64,000 bases of DNA from Loripinus fragilis (GCA_964019695.1 OZ026516.1:101928368-101992367), one strand, 5' to 3'. Shown: positions 42,981 through 53,908, counted from the stretch's first letter. Notes: generated from the sequence alone by a model not told the origin. Numbers and translations: made by a program.

Positions 42981-43454
42981 CGCATGCAACAAAGTTAGCT
43001 TTTTCACTTCAAGACCCATATTATCCTGTATGCATCTTTCTCTTTAACCTTCTGAATTAAACATTGAGCAGATAGTTTTGATGATGGGTGACATCTGGGA
43101 AAAGAGATAGACGGAGTCTGGTCGGTGGGGTGGGGGTTCTCCTTGCATATTGTGGAGTATCAGCTTTATTCTGTAGATGCTGGATTATCAGGATCTACAC
43201 CGTACATAATTTGATAAGAGAAGGTTATCATTTTTTCTTCAAGCAGGTGAAAATCTTAATATAGTCCCTAATTAATATTCCCTAAGTGACTCAGTTAGTG
43301 ACTTTAAATTTATGTTGCCATAAATACTCTTATACTAGTGACATTACATTATACTGCATTTTCTATTTTATCTTATATGAAGCCCGGTGTCAATTAGAGC
43401 AAGTTTAGCTTTCAGAACACTTTCCAGAGAGCAAATTATGAAAGTGTTGTACCA
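42981..43454. other. Intronic stretch, no clear features
   Basis: Nothing recognisable. Confidence 0.35.
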
Positions 43455-43752
43455 GGCCGAGTAGCCCAGTCGGTAACGTGTCTGGTTGCAGATATGTGTC
43501 TGACGGCAGACCCAGGGTTCACAAGTTCGATCCCAGCCGGTCCCATACTTTTGTGGAGATTGATCATGAAGTAACTTCTACTGTTATTCTCCTCCCTTCC
43601 GCTGAGTCAAGGACGGTTGTTGTTAGTTACAAGCGAAAGTATGTGCACGAAGTACTGGTTAACTGCCCAGGAATAAATTGTGGTTAGGTGAACTGACTGT
43701 CCCGACATGACCATGGCTGTTGACTGGGATGTAAAGAATCAAAGCAAAAGTG
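43455..43752 (+). mobile_element. tRNA-derived SINE family 1, full length
   Basis: A box ggccgagtagcccagtcggt, spacer atatgtgtctgacggcagac, B box ggttcacaagttcgatccca, tRNA-unrelated body (catacttttgtggagattga ... gttacaagcgaaagtatgtg), conserved 3' block ctgtcccgacatgaccatgg, tgttgactgggatgtaaaga and an A-rich tail. A frame through it is accidental. Confidence 0.9.
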
Positions 43753-43842
43753 TAAGCTCCACTGAAAGGTGAACCACACAGTAATTAATTGTATATTTGG
43801 GGGTTATTTTAGTCAGTGACACCCACCCCCTCTTGAAATGAG

Positions 43843-43980
43843 GGGAGCATTGTAGCGAGTGCCAGACTCGTATCCGAGAGGTTGCAGGTCATACAGTGTA
43901 TCCCGCCTGCTGCACTGTGTTGTGTCCTTGAGCAAGACATTTATCTTCAGTGCTTATAAATTACTGAGGACCCAGACAGT
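43843..43980 (+). mobile_element. SINE family 2 head, 3'-truncated
   Basis: gagcattgtagcgagtgcca gactcgtatccgagaggttg caggtcatacag, then tgcactgtgttgtgtccttg agcaagacatttatcttcag. It breaks off into a short-palindrome flank (tctgatggtattctcgaaag). Confidence 0.65.
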
Positions 43981-44358
43981 CTGATGGTATTCTCGAAAGA
44001 ATTTTTCATAAAAGTTTATTTTGATAAAAATCGGTAGACAACAAAAAAGCATTCAAAATTAACCAGTAATGAGCATGCAAAGATAGAGGATGGTTGAATA
44101 TCTGGTCTTTCTGTGGGTGTCTGTTTAGAGGATGTTTGGCCATAATAGCTACGTATGTTTATTACTGTATGCATACATAATGCAGAGACATGTGCTTATA
44201 TGAATGGGAGCCGTAAAAACTTGGAGAAATCCATGTCCTGGTAAATGTGTGGATTCTCCACTAAAATATTGGTTAGCCGGTCAATTATTCATAAAATGTT
44301 CGGTCGATGATTTATGCTTGTTTGAATAGCAAACACGAGAACAGACTGCTCCTAAATA

Positions 44359-44757
44359 CTGCACACCTACCAAACGCTCGATAATGCTCAACATATGGTT
44401 GAATATTAAAAACAACTGCTCTATGAAGAAAATCGAAAATCTGGGAATGTCATGCAACAGCCTATGGATTCCTGCATTTGTGGTATAAATACGAGCTCAG
44501 AAAGTATTCTCATTATGTCATATTTATTTTCGCGCAATAAACATGTTCCTGTCGAATTCTAGTACACCTATTTTACGTGAAATGTAAATCTGACAAAAGG
44601 AGAGATTTTTCTGACCTCAAATTTTTACCACAAACATAGGAATGCATAGTCTGTTGCATGACATTCCCCGATTTTTGATTCTCTTAAAATTCCTGGAGGA
44701 ATTGTTTTTAACATTCAACCAGATGTTGAGCATCGAGCGTTTGGTAGGTGTGTACTG
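44359..44757. mobile_element. ~400-bp foldback element
   Basis: Left tactgcacacctaccaaacg ctcgataatgctcaacatat ggttgaat; right attcaaccagatgttgagca tcgagcgtttggtaggtgtg tact. Inner matches: gaatgtcatgcaacagccta / tagtctgttgcatgacattc. Arms are about 120 nt around a ~150 nt loop. Confidence 0.85.
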
Positions 44758-44837
44758 GATTTGGTCCTGAGGTTTAGGAGGAGATATAAAATGGTGATAA
44801 TAAGAATGAAAACATTAGGTACGTTTATAATAAAGAT

Positions 44838-44932
44838 ACATGGGTGAAAGTTTTCAGGATTAATTCTGAATTCTGGGATTTCGAGGCTGACTTTCCATAG
44901 AAAGTCAGCCTCAAACTGCTGAATTAGGGAGA
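44838..44932. repeat. Palindromic element D, copy 2
   Basis: gaggctgactttccatagaa agtcagcctc with flanks ttttcaggattaattctgaa and actgctgaattagggaga, as in the copy at 9783. Confidence 0.8.
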
Positions 44933-45583
44933 TTACAATAGCTTCTATGATTAGTTTTGAGATTATCTTAACTCAATTTAACATTTAAACTTGAAATTAT
45001 TCATTTTGTAGGCATCCTGCGAGCTTTAAAATTTGAATTTCAAAAGTGCAGGATTTTGGAAATTTTGAACTTTCAGCCACAAAGATACAAACTGAATGTC
45101 ACTCCAGAAACAACCCACACTTTAAGGCTAAATATGGCTACTATATGTTTGTCAACTTTTTCTTTTGCTTTTATGCAGATAATCACATATTTGTTATCTA
45201 AATTTGCAGTTATCCACTGTAGACTTCTGCAGATCACCTCGAGACATCCATCATTTGCAATGCAAATATCTCTGTAAATTGCACAGGACGTGGTCATAAA
45301 GAATCTAGTTTCATAGCACAGCATTTAAAGAAACCTGCAAAAGACGGAAACCATGGTATTATGTAAAAGGCTGGCTTCTTGAAGATTATGGCATATTGAT
45401 TTTCATCAGATGAGCCATGGCACATGCAAAGAGGGCATTTACTGCTGTCTAGCCTTTAGCATTTAAATCTTGAAGTTTGTTTGGCAAATAGTTCAAAACC
45501 CCAGATGAAATGCCGCAGAATGTGTATTGGCGCTGTTGGGCCTACCAAGGCTTATAGCCTATTATTTATCATTCTGGAGGAGC

Positions 45584-45797
45584 AGATTATGCAGAGTGCA
45601 GTGGCTTGGTAGAGGGTTTGACTGGGGATCGAGGGGTTGCTAGTTCGAGTCTCACCACTGGCGGAGTCACTGTGATGTGTCCTTGAGTAAGACACTAATC
45701 GCTGCTTAAGTACTGGTTCAGCAGAGAAAGACTCATCCCGACATGACTGAAAAATTGTTGACTGGGACATAAAGAATCAAAACAAACAAATAAAGAT
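45584..45797 (+). mobile_element. SINE family 2, near full length
   Basis: gcagagtgcagtggcttggt agagggtttgactgggg (A-box region), gttgctagttcgagtctcac (B box), actggcggagtcactgtgat, gtccttgagtaagacactaa, tactggttcagcagagaaag, cccgacatgactgaaaaatt, gttgactgggacataaagaa and a (CAAA)n tail. Confidence 0.88.
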
Positions 45798-45814
45798 ATC
45801 ATGATCAAGCTTGT

Positions 45815-45970
45815 AAGCCTTGGTTTACAGGACAAGCCATTTATCAATTTGGCCACTGTTTTGGTTTACAGGACATTAGTCATTCATCCATCTGACCACA
45901 GTTCTGGTTTACAGGAAAATTTGTTTATCCATTAGGCCACTGGTCTACCGTTTACTCAACAAGTCATTTT
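45815..45970 (+). repeat. 41-bp minisatellite, left part (about 4 units)
   Basis: tggtttacaggacaagccat ttatcaatttggccactg and three more units in the same phase and orientation as 49213-50480. The array is cut by the pearl-like element that starts at 45971. Confidence 0.9.
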
Positions 45971-45974
45971 TATA

Positions 45975-46787
45975 CCCCCCGCAAACTTTGTTTGTAGGGG
46001 GTATACTGTTTTCACGTTGTCCGTCCGTCCGTGCGTCCGTGTGTCTGTGCGTCCGTCCGTCCGTCCGTCCGTAACGTTTTGTTTCCTTAATAACTTGAAG
46101 AGTCATTGCTGGATTTTCATCAAACCTTGCAAACATGTTCATATATGCAAGACAAATACTTTAGACAAAAAAGTAAGGACTAGGGGCCAATTCTATTTGA
46201 GTTATTTCCCTTTGTAGTTCTAAATGGCTTTTAATATAGGGCTTTTTGCTTATTATTATTATATTATACCGGGCCGCGTAGCGCAGTCGGTAACGTGTCT
46301 GGCTACAGATGCGTGTCTGACTGCAGATCCAGGGGTCGCGAGTTCGATCCCGGCCCGGTACCATACTTTCGTGGAGATTGATCATGAAACACCCCCCGCA
46401 AACTTTGTTTGTAGGGGGTATACTGTTTTCACGTTGTCCGTCCGTCCGTGCGTCCGTGTGTCCGTCCGTCCGTAACGTTTTGTTTCCTTAATTACTTGAA
46501 GAGTCATTGCTGGATTTTCATCAAACCTTGCAAACATGTTCATATATGCAAGACAAATACTTTAGACAAAAAAGTAAGGACTAGGGGCCAATTCTATTTG
46601 AGTTATTTCCCTTTGTAGTTCTAAATGGCTTTTAATATAGGGCTTTTTGCTTATTATTATTATATTATACCGGGCCGCGTAGCGCAGTCGGTAACGTGTC
46701 TGGCTACAGATGCGTGTCTGACTGCAGATCCAGGGGTCGCGAGTTCGATCCCGGCCCGGTACCATACTTTCGTGGAGATTGATCATG
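45975..46787 (+). repeat. Tandem duplication (417/401 bp) of the pearl 5' part plus SINE head
   Basis: Copy 1 (about 45975-46390) and copy 2 (about 46391-46787) are almost identical. They are offset by 417 bp before the CCGT tract and 401 bp after it; the 16-bp difference equals four CCGT units lost in copy 2. Copy 1 ends inside the SINE at gatcatgaaa, where copy 2 begins. Very high identity implies a recent event. Confidence 0.92.
46268..46390 (+). mobile_element. SINE family 1 head, truncated by tandem duplication
   Basis: taccgggccgcgtagcgcag tcggtaacgtgtctgg, B box gggtcgcgagttcgatcccg, gcccggtacca. Stops at gatcatgaaac. Acceptor-like stem taccgggcc / ggcccggta followed by CCA is perfect. 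Confidence 0.9.
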
Positions 46788-47002
46788 AAATGATTTCTAC
46801 GGTCATTCTCCTCCCTTCCGCTGATTTATTCAAGAAGGGTTGTTGTCAGTTACAAGCGAAAGTATGTGCACAAATTACTGGTTAACCGCTTGCTCAAGCC
46901 TGCCCAGGAAAAAGTGTGGTTAAGTGAACTGACCGTCCCGCAATGACCATAGCTGTTGACATGGGACGTAAAGCAACCAAAACAAACAAACAAACAAACA
47001 AA
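46669..47002 (+). mobile_element. SINE family 1, full length
   Basis: The same head as 46268, then the whole body to tgaccgtcccgcaatgacca, tagctgttgacatgggacgt and (CAAA)n. Flanks ttattattatattata and ttattctattata are a probable imperfect target duplication. The acceptor-like stem and CCA are preserved, so the internal Pol III promoter is probably intact. Confidence 0.9.
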
Positions 47003-47208
47003 TTATTCTATTATAGGCCATTGCTGGATTTTCATCAAACCTTGCAAACATGTTCATATATGCAGACAAATACTTTAGACAAAAAAGTAAGGGCTAGGGG
47101 CCAATTCTATTTGAGTTATTTCCCTTTGTAGTTCTAAATGGCTTTTAATATAGGGCTTTATGCTTATTCTATTATAGGCCGCTTTATGCTTATTCTATTA
47201 TAGGCCAT
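47003..47208 (+). repeat. Third copy of the pearl spacer unit
   Basis: cattgctggattttcatcaa accttgcaaacatgttcata repeats the segments at 46105 and 46506, then ttattctattataggcc occurs twice. Confidence 0.8.
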
Positions 47209-47985
47209 ACACGGGCCGATCAACTCCTACCACAGCTTTTTATGGAACAATTTGATACTTTGCCTATACAATGTAGACACAATGAACATATGCATGAAGG
47301 AGTTTGGTTCAGAAAAAATAATTTTTGACTAAATGACAGCTGTGAGAACTTAGACCAATTTTCCCTTCTTGGGCTTTTGTATATGCATAGATGGTGCCTT
47401 CATGGGCCGATCAACTCCTACTACAGCTTTTGATGGAACAATTTGATACTTTGCCAATACAATGTGGACACATTGAACATATGCATGAAGGAGTTTGGTT
47501 CACAAAAAATAATTTTGACAAAATGACAGCTGTGAGAACTTAGACAATTATTCCCTAATATGGCTTTTGTATATGCATTGATAGTGCCTTTATGGGCCAA
47601 CCAACTCCTACCACAGCTTTTGATGATGCAATTTGATACTTTGCCTATACAATGTAGACACATTGAACATATGCATGAAGGAGTTTGGTTCACAAAAAAT
47701 AATTTTGACAAAATGACAGCTGTGAGAACTTAAGACAATTATTCCTTTATATGGCTTTTGTATATGCATTGATAGTGCCTTTATGGGCCAATCAACTCCT
47801 ACCACAGCTTTTGATGGAACAATTTGATACTTTGTCAACACAATGTAGACACAATGAACATATGCATGAAGGAGTTTATAATTCTTGTTGAACTTAGACA
47901 ATTATTCCCTTATATGGCTTTTGTATATGCATTGATAGTGCCTTTATGGGCCAATCAACTCCTACCACAGCTCTTGATGGAGCAA
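47209..47985 (+). repeat. Pearl core array, ~187-bp units, about 4.2 copies
   Basis: Units start gggccgatcaactcctacca at about 47212, 47402, 47592, 47786 and 47947, with gaacatatgcatgaaggagt in each. The fourth unit has a ~30 bp deletion. The fifth is interrupted after gatggagcaa and continues at 49023. Confidence 0.9.
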
Positions 47986-48066
47986 GGACCTCGGACAGTC
48001 TTAATGAAGGATTGCCCATAAAAATGACCAGAGAAAAGTTTCAAATAAAATGATATTTTTTCTATG

Positions 48067-48160
48067 AGAAAGATAGTAGGTTCAATCCTCGACTTATCCA
48101 CAAAAGCTGTTTTCTCATTGGACAAGTACCTATTGAAAAATTTGGGCTGAAAACTCTGTT
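48067..48160 (+). mobile_element. SINE family 3 fragment
   Basis: gatagtaggttcaatcctcg acttatccacaaaagctgtt resembles gggtcgcaggtttgatcccc ggcttctccataaaaccact of the copy at 35658. The head is lost. Confidence 0.5.
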
Positions 48161-48204
48161 TTTGCTATTCAACATATAGAAAATAGAAAAAGTTTTACTG
48201 AAGT

Positions 48205-48305
48205 GCTTTCCCCCCCGTGACCAAACTAATCCTTTTGCATACAGTTGTAGTTTTACATTTCACACATCATATAAAAACGGCATGATTGGTCACGGGGGGG
48301 AACGA
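48205..48305. repeat. Hairpin element with CCCCCCGTGACCAA ends
   Basis: ttccccccccgtgaccaa (as inverse of right) pairs with ccccccgtgaccaaac on the left. About 95 bp. Confidence 0.7.
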
Positions 48306-48389
48306 TGTCAAAATGCTCAAAAACGCTTTATTATAAAACCTTATTAGAAACTTATTTTGTAAAGACCTGTAGGTAAATGGCATGTATCA

Positions 48390-48576
48390 GAGCTTTAGTT
48401 ATGAGTGCCTACAAAGTAATTAATTGTCTCATTTCTCAACCAAAACATATGTTGTGGGTACTCAAAAGAACCGTCGCAATGAGACGGTTCTTTTAAGCAC
48501 CAAATTATAGATAAAATCTGATGTGTAAGAAAAATATTAACGATTTTACACACAACATCTGTGTTTATCTAGACTA
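48390..48576. mobile_element. MITE family C, copy 7 (nested)
   Basis: gctttagttatgagtgccta ... ctcaaaagaaccgtcgcaat gagacggttcttttaagcac ... gtgtttatctagact. One mismatch in the core arm (gtcgca / tgagac). Confidence 0.87.
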
Positions 48577-49022
48577 TGATTTATACAGTATGCATATATG
48601 ATACACCTCAGTGCACAAGTCAACTGGATGAACTTGAAACATTACAGGTAATAGTCAAAAGTCATTGACAGCACACTTCTTTAGATGAAGCAATGTAATC
48701 TTCTCAACCCGAATTTTATGCAAACGCATCACTTTCGTCTCAATTTTTATGCCGCAAACATAATATTTACATGTATTTAGGTGAATACTCGACGAATCTT
48801 TGACTTTCTGTGAAATGAAATTTGGTCACAAAGATTACCCCCACCCCCTAAATCCTTAATTCCTGGCATAGTTATGCAATATTTTCAAAATATTTTTATA
48901 TTGCTAGGTTCACTAAATGTAAGGGTTTGATTTAAGCACAAAACTATAGTTGTCAGTTATGCATTATCCTAGCCACAGGCTGTCAAAATTTGGGCAGATT
49001 GAATAGGAAACTGTCCGAGGTC

Positions 49023-49212
49023 CTTTGATACTTTGCCGATACAATGTAGACACATTGAACATATGCATGAAGGAGTTAATAATTTTTGTTTGCACAGGTT
49101 CTACTGAAATCTTCTATTCAAAACTAAGGTCTTCTTGTTCGAACTATAACTTGCCAAGTTTTTTCACTGACTCTTACTGTGCGGGGGGTATCTAATAAGC
49201 ATTGCTTATTGA
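49023..49212 (+). repeat. Resumed pearl core unit and 3' terminus
   Basis: tttgatactttgccgataca continues the interrupted fifth unit to gcatgaaggagttaataatt, then unique 3' sequence, gcggggggtatc and the terminal hairpin. Confidence 0.85.
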
Positions 49213-50480
49213 CTTTTTTCATTCCATCAGGCTGCTGGCCTGGTTTACACGACAAGTCATTATCCATGAGGCCACTGGAATAGCTTGCAGGACAAGCCAT
49301 TTATCCATTAGGCCATTGGTCTTGTTTACATGACAAGTCATTATTTATTATAGGCCACTGGAGTGGTTTGAAGGACAAGTCATTTATCCATTAGGCCACT
49401 GGTCTGGTTTACAGGAAAATACTCATTATTCATTCGGCCACTGGAATGTTTGCAGGACAAACCATTTATCCATTAGGCCACTGGTCTGGTTTACAGGATG
49501 AGTCTCTTATCTATCAGGCCATAAGTCAGGTTTACAGGACAAGTAATTTATGCATTAGACCACTGCTATGGTTTATAGGAAAAGTCAGTTATCAATTATT
49601 CCTCTGGTCTGGTTTAGAGGACAAGTCATTTATCTATTAGGCCACTGGTCTGGTTTAGAGGACAAGTCATTTATCCATTAGGCCACTGGTCTGGTTGACG
49701 GTACAACTCATTTATCCATTAGGCCTCTGGTCTGGTTTTCAGGACAAGTTGTTTTTGAATTAGGCCACTGGTCTGGTATACAGTAGAGTTGTTCTTCCAT
49801 TTGGCCACTCACAGGCCTTATTTACAGGACAATTTGTTTATCCATCTGGCCATTGGTCTGGTTTACAGGATAAGTCATACATCCATAAAGTCACTGGTCT
49901 GGTTTACAGGACAAGCCATTTATCCATCAGGCCACTAATCTGGTTTACTGGACAAGTCATTCATCCATTAGACCCCAGGTGTGGTTTACAGGATGAGTAT
50001 TATCCATTAGGCCACTGGTCTGGTTTACTGGACAAGTTATCAATCCATTAGGCCACTGGTCTGGTTTTCAAGACAAGTCATTCATCCATTAGGCCCCAGG
50101 TCTGGTTTACAGGACGAGTATTATCCATTAGACTTCAGGTCTGGTTTACAGGGCAAGTAATTTATCCATTGGACATCAGGTCTGGTTTACAGGACAAGTC
50201 ATTTATACGTTAGGCATTAGGTCTGGTTTTCAGGACAAGTCATTTATCCATTTGGTCACTGGTCTGGTTTACTGGACATGGCATTTTACATAAGGGCAAT
50301 TTGGTCTGGTTTACAGGACAAGTCATTTATCCATTCTGCCACTGGTCTGGTTTACAGGACAAGTCGTTTATCCATTATAGGCCACTGGTCTTGTTAACGG
50401 ACAAGTCATTAAGCCACTGGTCTGGTTTACAGAACAAGTTATTTATCCATTAGGCCTGTGCACTGCTCTGGTTTACAGGG
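49213..50480 (+). repeat. 41-bp minisatellite, main part (about 30 units)
   Basis: Unit ctggtttacaggacaagtca tttatccattaggccactgg t. Units vary in length from about 37 to 45 bp and in sequence (taggccccagg, tagacttcagg). Together with 45815-45970 this is one array. Open frames in it are accidental. Confidence 0.94.
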
Positions 50481-52480
50481 CAAGTTACCTTGTCCACTCT
50501 GTGTATTTGTTTTGTTCTAGTAATCGTGCTACCTATAATGCTTATAGGGCAAGTAAGGGTCTTGATTTGGCTTTTGTGATCGAGAGCCCCCGGCAGTAGT
50601 TCTTTCACTGGAAGGAATGTTAAGAAACTGTTTTCCTCTGAATTTGGCATAATTCCCATGTCATCTAATTGTGCTGCCACAGCATAAAGAATGTAAATAA
50701 AAGTGCAAATTTCAATTTCTTCGATCCATTTTGCCACTGAATTTATAACTAATGCATTTCAAATTCTTTAATCAATCCATTACGACAAGCAGATATATGG
50801 TTGAGTGGCATCTAATATCTTATCGAACAGCGCCTGTTTTCTAAACGCTTCTCCATAAATATGCGTTGTGGGCATTCATTAGAATTGCATCTCTGAGACA
50901 ATTCTAATTGGTATATGCAACACCATGCACAATTAAAGAAGGAATTTCAGCATTATCATCAATTTTATCTTCAAATTGTGTTAGTTTAAATTTTCCATTG
51001 ATTATCATTTTTCTCATCTTTTGCTGTAGTCACTCACTGATGACCCCGTTGATCGAGATCCACCCTGTTTCCCATTTGGCCTCTGATTCCATGGTAACAA
51101 AGATGTTACTGGACTGGCTTGCAATTGGAAATATGTGTAAGGCATATTCATTCATCGGGACAAGGGGTAAGGACATTTTTGACAATGCCAGTTGCAAAAT
51201 TCTTAGATAGTTGCTGGTATTATGCCAAAAACTATTGACAAAAATTCTCATCTTCATGAGAAAACCTGTTTTTTGTAGGCGAATAACAATGGCTTCATCA
51301 GACTGCGCAGATGCGCAGTCTGATCAAGCCAATGATATTTGCTATATGGAAAGTATAATAGGTACAGATGCTGCATCAATAGTTTTAAAGATTCTAGCTA
51401 GTCTCAATAGCTGAGCAGATTGGTTTCATTCTTAACCAATAGCGAACCCAAAGATTGGTTTCATTGCGACGCATTTCTGCGAGAAGGATTATTATGCTTC
51501 ATAATTTGCTGATGGAAAAATTGTTGGTATCAAAGGCTCAGACTCCTATACATAAAGACCATTTTTGATGAATTCTAACAAAGATCAAAACATTCATACG
51601 CAAAGATAAAAAGGTCACACCAGTCAATGCTCTGTGAGGTAACCAGAACTATTAACCTCGTTTTAGAGGCATAGAATTTTTCATCCAGTCAGATACTATA
51701 AACTTTCGAGTTTGGATGATACACAATGTCACAGATCTGAGTAATGCAACAAATAATATGGTTTCAAATTGGCAAAGATAGTAACTGTTTGGCTGTTGGT
51801 GATAATTGGTCGAGCTTTTCATTTCAAACTTGCAATGATAGATGCGCTTTTGACGGTGCGCAGTCAATTTATAATACGTTGGTACAACATACTTGATGTA
51901 TTGGTAGATGTAGTATGCATATTCAAAACACAGTTGTTTGTGATGCGAGTAAAGGTAGCCTATATAAGCGATAAACCACCCTTGGTTAGTGAGCATGCTT
52001 TTCCACTAGCTGACGGGGTTTGTTGGCTGCTCGGCTCAGTCGTTACAGTGATAACTTGGTTTCAAATTGGCAATGTGTGTCGGGTATGCTTTACTAGTCA
52101 GGCAAGCCCGACCATTGTTACAAATCAGCTTGACTAATTACTGGTGCAACAGCAATAAAGTCTTTTGTCTGAAGGAATTCGAAATGACAAGAAAAACTGT
52201 GAACATTTCTGGCTGCTGAGAATTTAAATTAATGAAATAGCGCTGCATTTGCATTGAAATTGGTGAAAATCAATTGATTGGAATCAGCTATGCACCAAAG
52301 ATGTGTGAAATTTCATTGCTCAAGGGAAAGTCATTTTCGCATGCCAGAATGTGGATTTCTTGTTGCCTAGGAGTCCAATATTATATAATGTTGGTGAAAC
52401 ATTCTAATTCTGAGAGTTAAATGTTTGGTCATAAGACGGGAGATTTCCTACACTTTTGATTTGTTCATTTACTGTTTTTG
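50481..52480. other. Intronic stretch, largely featureless
   Basis: Contains a weak family C-like hairpin at about 50860-50915 (attagaattgcatctctgag) and palindrome cagactgcgcagatgcgcag tctg at 51299-51322. A 122-codon plus-strand frame at 51769-52137 has hydrophobic segments but no motif, and the opposite strand is open too. The phrase gcttgcaattggaaatatgt at 51117 and ggtttcaaattggcaatgtg at 52059 hint at a diverged repeat. Confidence 0.35.
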
Positions 52481-52488
52481 AGGTTTTA

Positions 52489-52690
52489 TGCATGGGTGGA
52501 TCCAGAGGTCGGACATGGGGTTGGGACCCTCGTGGAAAACATATTATTAAGTGGCTATAAGGTTTCCTTAGAAATACTGGTGCGGACCCCTCTCAAGAAG
52601 CAGTTGGACCCAAGATCCTCTGTGAAAAAAAATAAAAAAAATTGTCAAGTCGGTCACCCCCTGACTAAATTTTCTAGATCTCCTCATGAT
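52489..52690. mobile_element. GGATCC-ended element, diverged/partial
   Basis: gcatgggtggatccagaggt cgg at the left; ggacccaagatcctctgtga and caccccctgactaaattttc tagatc at the right. It lacks the aaatgccatttaaatggc centre. Confidence 0.5.
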
Positions 52691-52699
52691 ATGCCTCCA

Positions 52700-53365
52700 A
52701 CTTCTCATATTGCATTTTGCTTGTTTGTTATGACCATGATCAACCTCTTCATCCAGCTGTCTAATAATGAACATTGACGTGATGATTCAATACTTGGGTT
52801 TTTGTTTCCTGTGAAGTATTAGTTAAATATTATGTTAGTTTTAAGTGTTACATGAAATGTTATCATAGTTTCAAGTGTTTTATAGAAAGCATATTTTTAA
52901 CTTTGAAGGTGACGCAGTGAAGAAAGTAAACAAAAGCCAAGTGTCTTGAATAAACTTTGTGGCTTTATTGTCAATATTCAATGTTGATTTTTGACAATTA
53001 ATTAGATTGCTATTTTGGTTGGTATCTAGAAAGAATGCAGCCTGATTTATAACTCTTCAAATGCTGAATATTTGAATCTTGCACCCAAAAAGTTAAACAT
53101 GCAGGCAGGGCTATGCTGTGTGAGGCCACTATCTCGAAGCCAACAAAGTCTTTGTTTACAGTAAAGGCTTTAAAACTGGACAGATGCACAGACTCACACA
53201 GTTCTCGCTGGACATCACCAATGCGATAAGTATGAAAATTGTCCGCTCTAGGCTGAGTCGTACTGTTTAGTTTACCAAGAGTTGCATTGGATTACTAGAA
53301 GCTTGGATTTTGAAACTGGTCATTTCCCAACAAACAGAACGGTCTAGTGATTATTATCATGACAG
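52700..53365. other. Intronic stretch, no clear features
   Basis: Nothing supported. A possible diverged family F segment (aaagtctttgtttacagtaa) near 53145 is too weak to call. Confidence 0.35.
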
Positions 53366-53369
53366 TACA

Positions 53370-53568
53370 ATTAAACCTGTGTAAAACGGCCACTCAAATA
53401 TAGACAAAACAAAGGTTATGGCAACTGGTAGCCTAACGAGGGTTGAAAGTATTGCAGAATGCTCCCCCTGGAGCATTCTGCAATACTTTTGACCTGCATT
53501 AAGCGATAATTGGTCTTGGAAACCATTTTTCGGTCTTTTATTAGAGAGTGGCCGTACTGTACAATAGA
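53370..53568. mobile_element. MITE family E, copy 3
   Basis: Left taaacctgtgtaaaacggcc actcaaatatagac; centre gaaagtattgcagaatgctc c / ggagcattctgcaatacttt t; right gagagtggccgtactgta. Confidence 0.88.
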
Positions 53569-53908
53569 ATTCTGGTGACTCTTTTTAATTGGCTTCTGTG
53601 TTGTAATTGCTCAAGGTTGTTTCTGATTGACTTACTATACTCAGACTTAACTGGAACTAAAATTCTGTGTGTGGTTGAGAATTCATAGCAAATCATGATG
53701 ATATGGGTACATTTTCCAGTGAAATATCCGGCACAGTCTCGACTCAGACAGAAAATTTCATCTAAATGGAAATAATCTTCCAGTAAATAAAAGTGGACTT
53801 CTTGAAACATATTGCCATTCTGAACCATCTTGACTATATTCTAGGATTTTGTCGAAGTTACCGCATTAGCTCTTGCCTTCTTCTGTCATCCTGTGATAAT
53901 TAACCTGT

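Larger units (their letters stand above)
47986..49022. mobile_element. 1.04-kb inverted-repeat insertion (GGACCTCGGACAG) in the pearl core
   Basis: Ends ggacctcggacag and ctgtccgaggtcc are perfect 13-bp inverted repeats. The left flank gagcaa and right flank tttgatac rejoin exactly to the unit sequence gaacaatttgatac-type, with no target duplication. The interior holds a SINE-like fragment, a hairpin and MITE family C copy 7. No ORF. Confidence 0.85.
45971..49210 (+). mobile_element. Pearl-like element, ATACCCCCC family, 3.2 kb, with nested insertions
   Basis: The 5' terminal hairpin is tataccccccgcaaactttg tttgtagggggtata, then (CCGT)n at about 46018-46071. The 3' end has the inverse gcggggggtatc followed by a terminal hairpin aataagcattgcttatt (49194-49210). 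The body has core repeats. It splits the 41-bp minisatellite. A hairpin start, ACGG microsatellite, tandem core and terminal hairpin are the traits described for bivalve pearl elements, regarded as Helitron-like. It has no Rep/helicase gene. Confidence 0.85.

Noticed and set aside
46268..46376. Functional tRNA gene
   Set aside because: A and B boxes and a CCA-ended stem exist, but the spacing is too long for a standard tRNA and it continues into a SINE body. Repeats of the same head elsewhere show it is SINE-derived.
46161..46786. Two identical 74-aa minus-strand ORFs as a duplicated gene
   Set aside because: They lie across a SINE head and pearl spacer within a tandem duplication; the protein contains only translated tRNA-like promoter sequence.
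47421..47901. Overlapping ORFs with repeated FVNQTPSCICSMC-like segments as a cysteine-repeat protein
   Set aside because: They are translations of the 187-bp pearl core units on the minus strand.
51652..52137. Membrane protein gene in the 122-codon plus frame or the overlapping 114-codon minus frame
   Set aside because: No domain, no splice or start context, both strands open in AT-rich sequence; hydrophobic composition follows from T-rich codons.
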